The notes beneath the pieces are model-generated. The model was not told the origin of the DNA. It made no database searches and saw nothing but the letters and a program-made list of their open reading frames with translations. From NCBI GenBank assembly GCA_910578285.1, contig CAJTQL010000003.1, positions 9,644 to 73,643 on the forward strand: a stretch of 64,000 bases of DNA. The letters run 5' to 3'. The translations under genes were made by a program, and so were the position numbers. This DNA comes from an uncultured Helicobacteraceae bacterium. Its GTDB lineage: Bacteria > Campylobacterota > Campylobacteria > Campylobacterales > Helicobacteraceae. Positions 7,766 through 16,437 of this stretch are shown here, one piece after another; the stretch's first letter is position 1; the number at the start of each line of letters is the position of its first letter.

Positions 7766-7860
7766 CGTCATTGCGAGCGTCCGCTAGGACGCGTGGCAAT
7801 CCACAGTCTCTGAATGCTCAACACGGTCGATTGCTTCAGGGCTTGCCCCTCGCAATGACG
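7766..7860. repeat. Intact dispersed palindromic repeat, copy A
   Basis: Twelve-base perfect inverted termini CGTCATTGCGAG (7766-7777) and CTCGCAATGACG (7849-7860), 95 bp overall, with internal GCAATCCACAGTCTCTGAAT. The same termini bound a second copy at 8096-8218. Sequences of this type occur as short intergenic palindromic elements in many bacterial genomes. It contains no coding sequence. Confidence 0.8.
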
Positions 7861-7867
7861 AAAAAAT

Positions 7868-7933
7868 GGAGGTGCGATTTCAATCGCACATCAACAAGTA
7901 TCGCATACCAAGTGCGACTAAAGTCGTACCTCC
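7868..7933. repeat. Cloverleaf-like double hairpin element
   Basis: An outer stem GGAGGT/ACCTCC (7868-7873 with 7928-7933) encloses two hairpins: GTGCGAT...ATCGCAC (7872-7889) and GTGCGACT...AGTCGTAC (7912-7929). The inner hairpins overlap the outer stem by two bases, so all three may not form at once. A different family from the CGTCATTGCGAG elements. Confidence 0.65.
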
Positions 7934-7944
7934 GAATATTCCAT

Positions 7945-8025
7945 TTGTCATGTTGAGGCAAAGTCGAAACATCTCATGATTCTTGCAACATGAGATTCTT
8001 CAGCCTAAAGGCTTCAGAATGACAA
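7945..8025. repeat. Third palindromic repeat type, 81 bp
   Basis: Termini TTGTCAT (7945-7951) and ATGACAA (8019-8025) are inverted. Internally ATCTCATG and CATGAGAT form an 8-bp stem, and AGCC-TAAA-GGCT a short one. Resembles the widespread TGTCATTCTGAG/GAATGACA intergenic repeats. Confidence 0.6.
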
Positions 8026-8095
8026 GTTATGAGATTTTTTTGAGATTTTCAATGTGGTTGTTTTCTAATGTCATATTGAGCGAAGCGAAATATCT

Positions 8096-8218
8096 CGTCA
8101 TTGCGAGGATTGCTTAGAATCCGAAGCAATCCACGACGTTGGGCAACCAAGAATCGTTGATTGCCAAGCATTCCATGACGGTTGATTGCCACGTTCGTTG
8201 TACGCGCTCGCAATGACG
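8096..8218. repeat. Intact dispersed palindromic repeat, copy B
   Basis: Same perfect 12-bp inverted termini as copy A (8096-8107 and 8207-8218) with a 99-bp interior containing GAAGCAATCCACGACG and GTTGATTGCCACG. It directly abuts the 3' end of the gene at 8224-8580. With its neighbours it fills the 739 bp between the lipoprotein gene and that gene; no coding sequence is visible in this stretch. Confidence 0.8.
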
Positions 8219-8223
8219 ATTTG

Positions 8224-8580
8224 TTAGGATTTATCGGGTGCAATCTTGCGCCACAATCCAAAGATTCGATTCCAAAGCCCGTTTGATTGTTCGCGCTTTT
8301 GTTGTTCGCAGAGAAAGGTAAAGAATGGGTCACTGATTCCTTCAAGCAAGAATTTTGATTCATCATCGAGCGCGCCTTTGTCCAAAAACATGCGCACGCC
8401 GCGATTCCATTGGGCTTCGAGTTCGAGATAGAATGTCCAGAGATTCTCAAAATCTTCATTATTCATACCATAATCGCGAAAAGATTCACGGATTTTTTCT
8501 GTTTCGCAGCCTTCAATGCGCAGAGATTGCAAGAGATAGACAAACAGCTGCACGCGTTCTTGAATGTGTGGAGGTAACAC
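8224..8580 (-). CDS. Hypothetical protein downstream of trpS, 118 aa
   Basis: A mostly helical, aromatic-rich soluble protein (RVQLFVYLLQSLRIEGCET; FENLWTFYLELEAQWNRGV). GTG start at 8580 overlaps the trpS stop by one base, so it is translated with trpS. No known domain is recognised. The 3' end is adjacent to repeat copy B, so the present C terminus (RKIAPDKS) may have been altered by the repeat insertion. Confidence 0.6.
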   Translation of the reverse strand: MLPPHIQERVQLFVYLLQSLRIEGCETEKIRESFRDYGMNNEDFENLWTFYLELEAQWNRGVRMFLDKGALDDESKFLLEGISDPFFTFLCEQQKREQSNGLWNRIFGLWRKIAPDKS

Positions 8581-9563
8581 TACACAAGCCCCACACGTTC
8601 TTTTGCGAGAGTGTAGCGCACAGAGGCAATCTCGTTTGCCTTGCGCGCGCCTTCTTGCAAAATTTTTTGCACATATTGCATGTTTTTTGATAAAACCGCA
8701 TAACGTTCACCAATGGGTGCAATTTCAGCGATAATCGCTTCGCCAACACGTTCTTTAAGCGTCCCATAACCCTTGCCCTCAAACTCACCCAGAATCGATT
8801 CTGTGTTGTACCCCGTGAGGCTTTGGTAGATTGTGAGGAGATTATAGACACCTTTTTGCTCGGGATTGAATGCAATCTGTCCGAGTGAATCGGTCGTGGC
8901 TTTTTTGAGTTTTGCGCGCACGGTCTCGGGCGAATCAAGAATTGTAATCATACTATTGGGGTTGTCATCACTCTTGCTCATTTTTTTGCTCGGGTCTGTG
9001 AGACTCATCACGCGCGCGGTAAGTGTCGGAAAGACGGCTTTGGGAATCTTAAATGTCTCGCCATATTCATGATTAAAGCGAATCGCCACATCGCGCGCAA
9101 GCTCGACATGCTGACGTTGGTCATCTCCCACAGGGACGCTATCGACATCATAAAGCAAGATGTCTGCCGCCATCAGTGCTGGGTAGTTGAATAGCCCTGC
9201 GTTGATGTTTTTGGGGTGCTTCTGGCTTTTGTCTTTGAATTGCGTCATGCGCGAGAGCTCGCCCATAGAGAGATGGCATTCCAAAATCCACGCAAGCGCC
9301 GTGTGCGCATCAATACTCGATTGGATAAACAACGTTGCTTGCTCGGTATCGATTCCGCATGCAAGCAGTATCGCAGCAAGATTGTAGGTTGTTGCATGCA
9401 ACGTTTGTGGGTTTTGCCGAATTGTGATTGCATGTGTGTTGGCGATACAAAAAATGCAGTCGGTGTGTTTTTGGGTTTGCACCCATTGTTTGACAGCACC
9501 AAGGTAATTTCCAAGATGAATAATGCCTGTTGGCTGGATTGCCGAAAACACACGTTCCTTCAT
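8580..9563 (-). CDS. trpS: Tryptophanyl-tRNA synthetase
   Basis: 327 residues, the normal length. Class I aminoacyl-tRNA synthetase that charges tRNA-Trp in the cytosol. The ATP-binding HIGH-type motif is GIIHLGNY at 13-20 and the KMSKS loop is exact at 194-198. The LLYDVDSVPVGDDQRQHVEL segment is characteristic of bacterial TrpRS. ATG 9563 with AAGGAATC upstream. Followed by the 118-residue gene (overlapping) and preceded 44 bp upstream by bioC on the same strand, the order I recall for H. pylori trpS and bioC. Confidence 0.97.
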   Translation of the reverse strand: MKERVFSAIQPTGIIHLGNYLGAVKQWVQTQKHTDCIFCIANTHAITIRQNPQTLHATTYNLAAILLACGIDTEQATLFIQSSIDAHTALAWILECHLSMGELSRMTQFKDKSQKHPKNINAGLFNYPALMAADILLYDVDSVPVGDDQRQHVELARDVAIRFNHEYGETFKIPKAVFPTLTARVMSLTDPSKKMSKSDDNPNSMITILDSPETVRAKLKKATTDSLGQIAFNPEQKGVYNLLTIYQSLTGYNTESILGEFEGKGYGTLKERVGEAIIAEIAPIGERYAVLSKNMQYVQKILQEGARKANEIASVRYTLAKERVGLV

Positions 9564-9607
9564 TTATGATTCCTTTGATAAAATGTTGCCATTGTACCAA
9601 AAGCGGC

Positions 9608-10333
9608 TTAATTTCGTCTCGTTCCGACAAAATAGAGTACTTCAAACACAAGTTTATTTTCTTGAAAATGGCGCAGCTTTTGTGTTTGTGCTGTGTCGAG
9701 TGTGGTTTGCCCGCGGATTCCGCTTTTTTGGAGATAGCGCAAGAGTGCGTGGAGATTCTCGAAAGATATGGTATAGAGTTGTGGCAGGCAGAATCCGCAA
9801 AAAATCGCCTCGAGTTTGTGGCGCAATGTGGCAGAATCAAGCAATGGCGATGGGATTCCCACAAACGCATGCAGCTCGTGTAGGCTACGTGCGGTGAAAA
9901 TCGCCGCGCCCAAATGTGGAGCGATGTTTGCAATCTCAAAGAGTGTTTGTTCCAAATCATCTGCCCATTGCAGCGATGAGCTTGCAAGTGCGACATCGAA
10001 TGTCTCATCGCCGATTTGTGCCCGAAGCGGGCGATTGAAATCGCCACAAACAAGCCGCACAATGGGTGAACGTGCGTGCAAATCCAGTAGATTTGGCGCG
10101 CTATCGAGCCCAACAAATGTATGCAATGGGGACACAAACGGACTTTGTGGTGAATCTATCGTGCGCGCCGTATCAATCTGTTGCCACATTGCGCCATTGC
10201 CACAACCGATGTCGATACACGAACGCATGGGAGGGAGATTTGCCGCACAGAGTGTGAGCAGCTCGCTTGCAATGCGACGTTGCAAAAAATTGAATGTCGG
10301 ATAGGTTGCTGCATTGTTGTTGAAAGATTCCAT
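9608..10333 (-). CDS. bioC: Malonyl-ACP O-methyltransferase (biotin synthesis)
   Basis: About 241 residues from ATG 10333. Class I SAM-dependent methyltransferase: motif I SCIDIGCGNGAMWQ, acidic VGLDSAPNLL, and FDVALASSSLQWADDL, the SxxxQW block typical of BioC. BioC methylates malonyl-ACP so that fatty acid synthesis can build the pimeloyl chain of biotin; bioB lies at 49.3 kb in this window. The start SFNNNAATYPTFNFLQRRIA just after Met matches where BioC homologues begin; in-frame alternatives are ATG 10351, ATG 10363 and TTG 10381, and none has a strong ribosome site. Divergent from hisD. A generic methyltransferase role is less likely given the neighbour and motif. Confidence 0.8.
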   Translation of the reverse strand: MESFNNNAATYPTFNFLQRRIASELLTLCAANLPPMRSCIDIGCGNGAMWQQIDTARTIDSPQSPFVSPLHTFVGLDSAPNLLDLHARSPIVRLVCGDFNRPLRAQIGDETFDVALASSSLQWADDLEQTLFEIANIAPHLGAAIFTARSLHELHAFVGIPSPLLDSATLRHKLEAIFCGFCLPQLYTISFENLHALLRYLQKSGIRGQTTLDTAQTQKLRHFQENKLVFEVLYFVGTRRN

Positions 10334-10413
10334 AGAAGATATTGTATCCATATTTTTTATCATACTCGTTTGTTTGGGCAAGTTTGCGCTTTAGCTCTTT
10401 CTTATCCACTCTA

Positions 10414-10422
10414 TGCTAGGAT
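10414..10422 (+). promoter_or_regulatory. Extended -10 element upstream of hisD
   Basis: TGC followed by TAGGAT, the same TGC-TANNAT form seen before ccoG, hemJ, rnpB and the tRNA gene. It lies 38 bp before ATG 10460 in the bioC-hisD divergent region. Confidence 0.4.
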
Positions 10423-10459
10423 AGGCACTTCAAAATGCAAAAAGGGGGCAGTCTAAAGA

Positions 10460-11752
10460 ATGCAAATCATCGCAACCACAGACGAGATGTTTGGGCAAAA
10501 GTTCGCTGCTTTGCTTGCGCGTGGAGCAATGGATATGGCTAGTGTTGCGCCCATCGTGCAGGGGCTGCTTGACGATGTGCGCGCTCGTGGCGATGTGGCG
10601 GTTTTGGAGCAGATTGCGCGCTTTGATTCGTGGAATCCGCGCCAAATTGAAGATATTTTTGTCGCTCCAAGCGAGATGCAGCATGCCTATGAAACGCTTG
10701 CGCCCGCGCTCAAAGAATCGCTCGAGCTCGCTTACAAGCGCATTGTCGCGTTTCATGAGAAGCAAAAGCCCAAAAGCTGGCTTGATTTTGAGCCCACAGG
10801 TACGGTGCTGGGACAAAAGGCAAGCGCTGTGGAGCGCGCAGGGCTTTATATCCCCGGCGGCAAGGCGAGCTATCCGAGCTCGCTGCTCATGAATGCCATT
10901 CCTGCACGTGTTGCTGGCGTTTCTGAAATCATCGTTTGTTCGCCCACGCCACACAACCAAATCAACCAAGTGCTGCTTGCAGCAGCGCATCTTTGCGGTG
11001 TGCAACGATTCTGCAAGGTTGGCGGTGCAAGCGCGATTGGGCTGCTTGCCTTTGGAAGTGCGAGTGTGCCAAAAGTTGATGTCATCACGGGTCCTGGGAA
11101 TATCTTCGTTGCCACAGCGAAAAAATTTGTTTTTGGTGATGTGAATGTCGACATGATAGCAGGACCAAGCGAGATTGGAATCATTGCTGATGATAGCGCA
11201 GACGCGCAGGCTCTTGCGCTCGACATGTTGTCTCAAGCCGAGCATGACGAACTTGCAAGCGCGATTCTTATCACTCCCAATTTAAATCTCGCACATGCCG
11301 TGAATGCAGCGATTGAATCCATCATTGTCGCTCTGCCGCGCCAAAAAATCGCGCGGGAATCCATCGACAAACGTGGCGCGATTCTTGTCGCATGTTCGCT
11401 CGAAGAATCGATAAATCTTATGAATCAAATCGCTCCTGAACATCTCGAGATTGTTACGCGCGAGCCTTTCGCTCTTCTGCCTTTTGTGCGCAATGCTGGT
11501 GCTGTATTTTTGGGCGCGCATACGCCCGAGGCGCTGGGCGATTATCTAGCAGGACCCAACCACACGTTGCCGACAGGCGGCAGCGCACGTTTTTTCTCGC
11601 CACTTGGTGTGGAGCATTTTATGAAAAAAACATCAATTCTTGCGTTTAGCAAACAAGGTGCGCTTGAGCTCGCAGACGCATGTGCCGCGCTCGCTGAATC
11701 CGAGGGTTTGGATGCGCATGCGCGTTCGATGTTGCATCGTAAAAATCTTTAG
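10460..11752 (+). CDS. hisD: Histidinol dehydrogenase
   Basis: 430 residues, normal length. Catalyses the last two steps of histidine synthesis (histidinol to histidine, NAD-dependent, zinc enzyme). Family motifs: GLYIPGGKASYPSSLLMNA near 130, VITGPGNIFVATAK, DMIAGPSEIGIIADDSADA near 235, QAEHDELASAIL, and the catalytic region NQIAPEHLEI near 320. Read from ATG 10460. It leads a plus-strand series that continues with the DUF2018 gene 12 bp downstream. Other his genes are not in the window. H. pylori lacks histidine synthesis, so its presence argues for a different Helicobacter lineage. Confidence 0.97.
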   Translation: MQIIATTDEMFGQKFAALLARGAMDMASVAPIVQGLLDDVRARGDVAVLEQIARFDSWNPRQIEDIFVAPSEMQHAYETLAPALKESLELAYKRIVAFHEKQKPKSWLDFEPTGTVLGQKASAVERAGLYIPGGKASYPSSLLMNAIPARVAGVSEIIVCSPTPHNQINQVLLAAAHLCGVQRFCKVGGASAIGLLAFGSASVPKVDVITGPGNIFVATAKKFVFGDVNVDMIAGPSEIGIIADDSADAQALALDMLSQAEHDELASAILITPNLNLAHAVNAAIESIIVALPRQKIARESIDKRGAILVACSLEESINLMNQIAPEHLEIVTREPFALLPFVRNAGAVFLGAHTPEALGDYLAGPNHTLPTGGSARFFSPLGVEHFMKKTSILAFSKQGALELADACAALAESEGLDAHARSMLHRKNL

Positions 11753-11764
11753 CGAAGGATTAAA

Positions 11765-12040
11765 ATGACTTTTGATGTGCATAATGACGATATTTTCGAG
11801 GGTTGCCCTGTGGAAAAATGGCTTGAGATTCTATTCCATGCTAACAAAACACTTGCCGAGAGTGAGTTGCGCAGAATCCTTGAAAGCCTTGCGCTGTGCG
11901 AACAAATGCTTGATGAGTTTGAGCCGCAGTGGGAAAAAGAGTTTGAGAAGCGCAGATTTGCACAATCGCCACAAACAAGCGCGCGCATGAGCAATCTCGC
12001 AATTGAATCGATGGGAAAGATTCTCACACAAAGCGAGTGA
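11765..12040 (+). CDS. DUF2018 family protein (HP0242-like)
   Basis: 91 residues, all-helical. The start FEGCPVEKWLEILFHANKTL, the ELRRILESLALCEQML helix and the ending NLAIESMGKILTQSE match what I recall of H. pylori HP0242, a small protein known structurally as an intertwined (knotted) homodimer of unknown function. AAGGAT lies before ATG 11765. The gene sits immediately ahead of HP0241-, ispB-, hemA-, proS- and hemC-like genes, as in H. pylori, which supports the assignment. Its stop overlaps the next start. Confidence 0.8.
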   Translation: MTFDVHNDDIFEGCPVEKWLEILFHANKTLAESELRRILESLALCEQMLDEFEPQWEKEFEKRRFAQSPQTSARMSNLAIESMGKILTQSE

Positions 12041-12477
12041 ATGTGCGTTGGTTTGTTGTTGTATTGCTGCTATTTGCCGGAGTTTGTGTTGCTGATAATT
12101 GGAAATATAGTCGCGATTTTGATTTGAAAAAAGATGAAATGTATCATCTTACGTTTCAGGAGGGTTCCAATATCAAAGACCTCTATTTTCGCTGGACGTT
12201 GCACAAAAACGAAGGCTTGGTGATGCACCTCAATTATGATGGCTTTGTGCATCAATTTGTGCTTTACGAGCGCTATCATCGGCGAGGCTATCGGCTGCAA
12301 TTGTTCAAGCCGGACCCTCGTGCGATTACGTCAGCGCCATATTTATGGATTTTGTTTGAGGATTATAACTATGACACAGAAATTGCCTCTTTGCGCTTGC
12401 TCGTTCATGATGGCAATCGCAATATAACATTAACTTTAGAAGAAAAGGTACAAGATGTCGGCTTTAGAGGATATTAG
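12037..12477 (+). CDS. Conserved exported hypothetical protein (HP0241-like)
   Basis: 146 residues with a hydrophobic leader (MNVRWFVVVLLLFAGVCVAD, cleavage after CVA likely), then a beta-rich Tyr/Phe-rich domain (LYFRWTLHKNEGLVMHLNYD; PYLWILFEDYNYDTE). GTG 12037 overlaps the DUF2018 stop (GTGA). Gene position corresponds to H. pylori HP0241 as I recall it. Presumably periplasmic. No functional domain recognised. It overlaps the ispB start by 23 bases, so the cluster is tightly coupled. Confidence 0.7.
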   Translation: MNVRWFVVVLLLFAGVCVADNWKYSRDFDLKKDEMYHLTFQEGSNIKDLYFRWTLHKNEGLVMHLNYDGFVHQFVLYERYHRRGYRLQLFKPDPRAITSAPYLWILFEDYNYDTEIASLRLLVHDGNRNITLTLEEKVQDVGFRGY

Positions 12478-13354
12478 AGACATCATGCAAGGTTGGTTTG
12501 AGGATTGCGCATGTGAGAGTGCCAAGCAGCTTGGCGCGCCGCATAGCGGAAAAATGTTGCGCAGCAAGTTGATTCTCGCTATTGCGCCCGAGAATGAACA
12601 AACCAAGCGTTTGTGTGCTGTGATTGAGCTCATTCAAAATGCCTCGCTCTTGCATGACGATGTGATTGATGAAGCATCTATGCGGCGCGGTCAGCCCTCA
12701 CTAAACGCAACAGCGGGCGCGCGAAACGCGATTATGATGGGCGATTTGCTCTATGCTAAGGCATTCTATGAGCTTACAAGACTTGGCGATGAGATTGCAC
12801 GCATTGTCTCTGAAGCTGTCGTGCATCTTAGTAATGGCGAGGTTGCCGATGTGTGCTATGCTGGCAAACTCTATGATAACGAATTGCACTATTTGCAGGT
12901 TGTCTATGACAAAACCGCTTCGCTATTGCGCGCATCAAGTCATGCGGCGGCGATTCTTGCAGGGCTTGACACACAAGCGTTAGCGAGCTATGGAGAGAAT
13001 CTTGGCATGGCATTTCAGATTGTTGATGATGTGCTTGACATCATGCAAGATTCGACAAAGCTCGGCAAGAACGCGTTGCATGATTTCAAAGAGGGCAAAT
13101 GCACATTGCCCTATATCTACCTTTTCCAAAAGCTCGATTCGGCGCAAAAACAAGTTTTGCAATCCCTTATCGGACGTGATCTTGATGCTGGTGAGCAACA
13201 ATGGTTGCTTGACAATCTCCGCGATAGTGGCGCAATCGAACAAGCCATTGCAAAAGCGCGCGAATATGGTGATTTCGCATTGCAATCTATCCAGCATATT
13301 CAGAATGCCAAACTCAAAGAGATTGTCGCACAGATGATAGAGAGAGAGTTTTGA
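12455..13354 (+). CDS. ispB: Polyprenyl (octaprenyl-type) diphosphate synthase
   Basis: 299 residues. Trans-isoprenyl diphosphate synthase that extends farnesyl diphosphate with isopentenyl units; in this group the product supplies the menaquinone side chain. First Asp-rich motif LLHDDVIDEASMRRG (DDVID 68-72), second motif VDDVLDIMQD near 191. The start is ATG 12455, inside the end of the previous gene. Its stop overlaps the hemA start (TGATG). Product chain length cannot be read from the sequence. Consistent with the aminofutalosine deaminase and UbiE/MenG genes elsewhere in the window. Confidence 0.92.
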   Translation: MSALEDIRDIMQGWFEDCACESAKQLGAPHSGKMLRSKLILAIAPENEQTKRLCAVIELIQNASLLHDDVIDEASMRRGQPSLNATAGARNAIMMGDLLYAKAFYELTRLGDEIARIVSEAVVHLSNGEVADVCYAGKLYDNELHYLQVVYDKTASLLRASSHAAAILAGLDTQALASYGENLGMAFQIVDDVLDIMQDSTKLGKNALHDFKEGKCTLPYIYLFQKLDSAQKQVLQSLIGRDLDAGEQQWLLDNLRDSGAIEQAIAKAREYGDFALQSIQHIQNAKLKEIVAQMIEREF

Positions 13355-14685
13355 TGAGTTATGTAATCCTTAGTTTCACGCATAAAAATAGCGATTTGCC
13401 TGTGCGTGAGAAATTGGCTTTTGACAACACAGCTAAGCAGCAAGCCGTGCTTGAAAGCGTGCATGCGAATAAATTTATCGATGAATCAATGGTGCTTTCG
13501 ACATGCAATCGTGTCGAGTTTTTGCTATTTGTTCGCGATTGCCAAAAGGCGCTTGACTTTTTGCTCGAATACCTCGCCGAGTTTTCAGGACTAGAGCTCG
13601 ATGATTTGCGCACGCGCGCCGACATCTATACTGATAGCAGCGCTGTGCATCATTTCTTTTGCGTGTGCAGCTCGCTTGATAGCCTTGTTGTGGGCGAAAC
13701 ACAGATTGCTGGGCAAATCAAGAATTCTTTTAAATTTGCCTATGACGCGGGCTTTTGTAATCAAAATATTTCGCGTCTTGTTCACTATGCGTTTCGCTGT
13801 GCAGGTTCTGTACGTAATTGCACAGAGATTTCAAAAAATCCTGTTTCTGTCGCTTCTGTTGCGATTTTGAAACTCAAAGAAATCATGGGCGATTTAACTA
13901 ATATCCCTGTTGTCATCATCGGGCTTGGCGAGATGAGCCGTTTGTGCATCAAGCATCTTCAAGAAAATGGTGCAAAGATTCTCCTTTTTAATCGCAATTT
14001 TGCCAAGGCGCAGTTGTTTGCAAGCGAGCTTGCAAAGCCTATTGAGCTTGGCGCATGGGAGAATCTCGCCCAAGCGCTCAATACCTATGCTATCGTGGTG
14101 AGCGCGACAGCAGCACCAAGCGCGATTATCACAAGCCAACTGCTAAAATCCTGCAACTTTGAACGCTTTTGGTTTGATTTAGCCGTTCCGCGCGATATTG
14201 ACATTGGCGTTGTAGAAGGAATCTCGGTAATGAGTGTTGATGATTTGCAAGATATTGTCGCTAAAAATCTCACGCTTCGTGAAGAGCAGGCGCGCAAGGC
14301 TTATGGTATTGTGGGTCGATTCACACAAGAATTTTTTGTTTGGCTACAAAGTTTGAGCGTAGAGCCCATCATCAAAGCATTGCGCGAGCAGGCAAAAGAC
14401 GCGGCAATTACCGAAATCAACAAAGCGATTAAGAAAGGCTATTTGCCTAAAGAATATGAAAACAATATCCACAAATCTGTGCAAAACATTTTCAACAAAT
14501 TCCTGCATTTGCCTACAATCAGCCTCAAAGGCGTTGCGCATGATCCGCAAGCTGATGTGCTCGTTGATGCGCTGCGTTTTTTGTTTGGAATCCAAACCGA
14601 GCATTCAGTCGCCGACCCAAGCAGCCGCCTCGACCAAATCGACACCTATCGTTGCGAATATGACAGCACATTACAAACACACTAA
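13354..14685 (+). CDS. hemA: Glutamyl-tRNA reductase
   Basis: 443 residues from ATG 13354 (a TTG one codon upstream is unlikely). Reduces glutamyl-tRNA to glutamate-1-semialdehyde, the first committed step of tetrapyrrole synthesis in the C5 pathway, using NADPH. The catalytic cysteine lies in LSTCNRVEF (about residue 50); SLVVGETQIAGQIK and VIIGLGEMSRLC (nucleotide-binding loop) follow, and the C-terminal dimerisation helix contains LTLREEQARKAY. Translationally coupled to ispB, nine bases ahead of proS, and with hemC two genes on; this grouping places haem synthesis in one transcript. Confidence 0.96.
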   Translation: MSYVILSFTHKNSDLPVREKLAFDNTAKQQAVLESVHANKFIDESMVLSTCNRVEFLLFVRDCQKALDFLLEYLAEFSGLELDDLRTRADIYTDSSAVHHFFCVCSSLDSLVVGETQIAGQIKNSFKFAYDAGFCNQNISRLVHYAFRCAGSVRNCTEISKNPVSVASVAILKLKEIMGDLTNIPVVIIGLGEMSRLCIKHLQENGAKILLFNRNFAKAQLFASELAKPIELGAWENLAQALNTYAIVVSATAAPSAIITSQLLKSCNFERFWFDLAVPRDIDIGVVEGISVMSVDDLQDIVAKNLTLREEQARKAYGIVGRFTQEFFVWLQSLSVEPIIKALREQAKDAAITEINKAIKKGYLPKEYENNIHKSVQNIFNKFLHLPTISLKGVAHDPQADVLVDALRFLFGIQTEHSVADPSSRLDQIDTYRCEYDSTLQTH

Positions 14686-14694
14686 AGGAGAAAT

Positions 14695-16437
14695 ATGCGC
14701 TATTCACGCTTTTTTGCCCCCACGCGCAAAGATGTCCCCAAAGATGTGGCGCTCAAGAGCCATGAATATTTGATTCGCGCGGGCTATATCCGACAGCTTG
14801 GCAGCGGTGTTTATAGCTTTTTGCCGCTCGCAAAGCGCGTGCTCGACAAGATTCGCGCGATTGTCAAAGACGAAATGGACAAAATGGGCGCGCTTGAAGT
14901 TATGCTTGGTTTTGTTACACCAAGCGTGTTGTGGGAAGAAAGTGGCAGAATCCATAAATATGGCGAAGAGCTATTGCGATTCAAAGACCGCAAAGAAGCC
15001 GAGTTTGTGCTTGGACCAACGCACGAAGAAGCTGCTGTTGCGATGGTGCGCGCGAGCGTGAAAAGCTACAAGCAATTACCGCTACATATCTATCAGATTC
15101 ATCTCAAGTTTCGCGATGAGATTCGCCCACGCTTTGGACTCATACGCGCGCGCGAGTTTGTCATGAAAGATGGATATAGTTTTCATAAAGACAAAGCTGA
15201 TTTGTTGCGCGAGTTTGCCGCAATGGAGAACTGCTATCGCACCATTTTTACACGGCTTGGCTTAGAATTTCGCGTGGTCGAGGCAGACAGCGGGGCGATT
15301 GGCGGCAGCGGAAGCAAAGAATTTATGGTGCTTACCGAGAGTGGCGAAGATACGCTTGTTTTGTGCCAAAACTGCGATTATGCCGCAAATATTGAAGCAG
15401 CCAAACGCGCCAAGCTGCCCATTCCGAGTGTTCCACCCGAAGCAGCGTTTGCTAAATTCCACACGCCAAACATCGCAACGATTGAAGCACTCGCAGCATT
15501 TTTTAAGATTGATTCCTATTTCACAATCAAAGCAGTCGTCAAGAAAGCGATTTTTGAAAAAACAGAATCACTCGCCTTTTTCTTTTTGCGTGGTTGCGAT
15601 AATCTGGACGAAACCAAAGCGCTCAACGCGACAGACGCGCTGAATCTCGTTGATGCGAGCGCAGACGAAATCGCCGCCGCTGGGCTTTTTGCTGGATTCA
15701 TCGGACCCTATGCACTCAAACACATCACCCATAGCGAGCTGATTTTTTTCGATTCGGATTTGTTGGACGCAACAAACCTCATCTGTGGAGCAAATGAGCG
15801 AGATTATCATTTTGTTGGTGTGGACTTGAGCAGCTTTGAAGGGTTAGCTTATCGAGACATCGCACAGATTCAAGAAGGCAACACATGTGTGCATTGCGGC
15901 GGGCGCTTGTTCTATAAAAAAAGCATTGAAGTTGGGCATATTTTTCAGCTTGGCACGCGCTATTCCGAGCCACTTGGCGCAAGCTTCTTGGACGAAAACG
16001 CGCAGGCACAATTTTTTGAAATGGGCTGCTATGGGCTTGGGATTACACGTATTCTTGCAGCAAGCATTGAGCAGCATCATGACGACAAAGGCATTGTTTG
16101 GAATCCGCAGATTGCGCCCTTTATGCTGTGTATTATTGTTTCAAATATTAAAGATTCCGAGCAAATGCGCATCGCCGGCGAGCTCTATGCTGCGCTTTGC
16201 GCGTTGCGAATCGAGGTGTTTTTTGACGAGCGCGAGGAACGTTTTGGCGCTAAAATGGCTGATTTTGAGCTAGGTGGAATCCCTTTTGCTTTGATTGTTG
16301 GCAAAGGCATTGTCGAGGGGAATGTCGAATGGATTGTTCGCAAAAGTAACTCTCGCGATGTGATTCCTATTGCAAAGGTGGTAGAATATGTACAGAGCAC
16401 TTTCAATCATGCTTTTTCTCATCTATCTACTCTGTGA
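14695..16437 (+). CDS. proS: Prolyl-tRNA synthetase (bacterial type with editing domain)
   Basis: 580 residues, the normal size for the bacterial form. Class II synthetase: motif 1 region around RAGYIRQLGSGVYSFLPLAK, motif 2 FRDEIRPRFGLIRAREFVMK, motif 3 GCYGLGITRILAASIEQHHD. Between motifs 2 and 3 lies the insertion domain (about 220-400), which hydrolyses mischarged Ala-tRNA-Pro, and the C-terminal anticodon-binding domain follows. AGGAG before ATG 14695. Its 3' end overlaps the start of fxsA by 50 bases. The substrate tRNA-Pro(GGG) gene is also in the window at 24.35 kb. Confidence 0.97.
   Translation: MRYSRFFAPTRKDVPKDVALKSHEYLIRAGYIRQLGSGVYSFLPLAKRVLDKIRAIVKDEMDKMGALEVMLGFVTPSVLWEESGRIHKYGEELLRFKDRKEAEFVLGPTHEEAAVAMVRASVKSYKQLPLHIYQIHLKFRDEIRPRFGLIRAREFVMKDGYSFHKDKADLLREFAAMENCYRTIFTRLGLEFRVVEADSGAIGGSGSKEFMVLTESGEDTLVLCQNCDYAANIEAAKRAKLPIPSVPPEAAFAKFHTPNIATIEALAAFFKIDSYFTIKAVVKKAIFEKTESLAFFFLRGCDNLDETKALNATDALNLVDASADEIAAAGLFAGFIGPYALKHITHSELIFFDSDLLDATNLICGANERDYHFVGVDLSSFEGLAYRDIAQIQEGNTCVHCGGRLFYKKSIEVGHIFQLGTRYSEPLGASFLDENAQAQFFEMGCYGLGITRILAASIEQHHDDKGIVWNPQIAPFMLCIIVSNIKDSEQMRIAGELYAALCALRIEVFFDEREERFGAKMADFELGGIPFALIVGKGIVEGNVEWIVRKSNSRDVIPIAKVVEYVQSTFNHAFSHLSTL

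Noticed and set aside
7485..8223. CRISPR array
   Set aside because: Repeats are palindromic, of several unrelated kinds and unevenly spaced; there are no constant spacers and no cas genes in the window.
9310..10137. 275-codon minus-strand ORF across trpS and bioC
   Set aside because: Overlaps two real genes in another frame on the same strand; no start signal and no recognisable domain.
10430..11245. 271-codon minus-strand ORF over hisD
   Set aside because: Fully antisense to an intact hisD with all motifs; low-quality, Cys/His/Arg-rich translation typical of a shadow frame.
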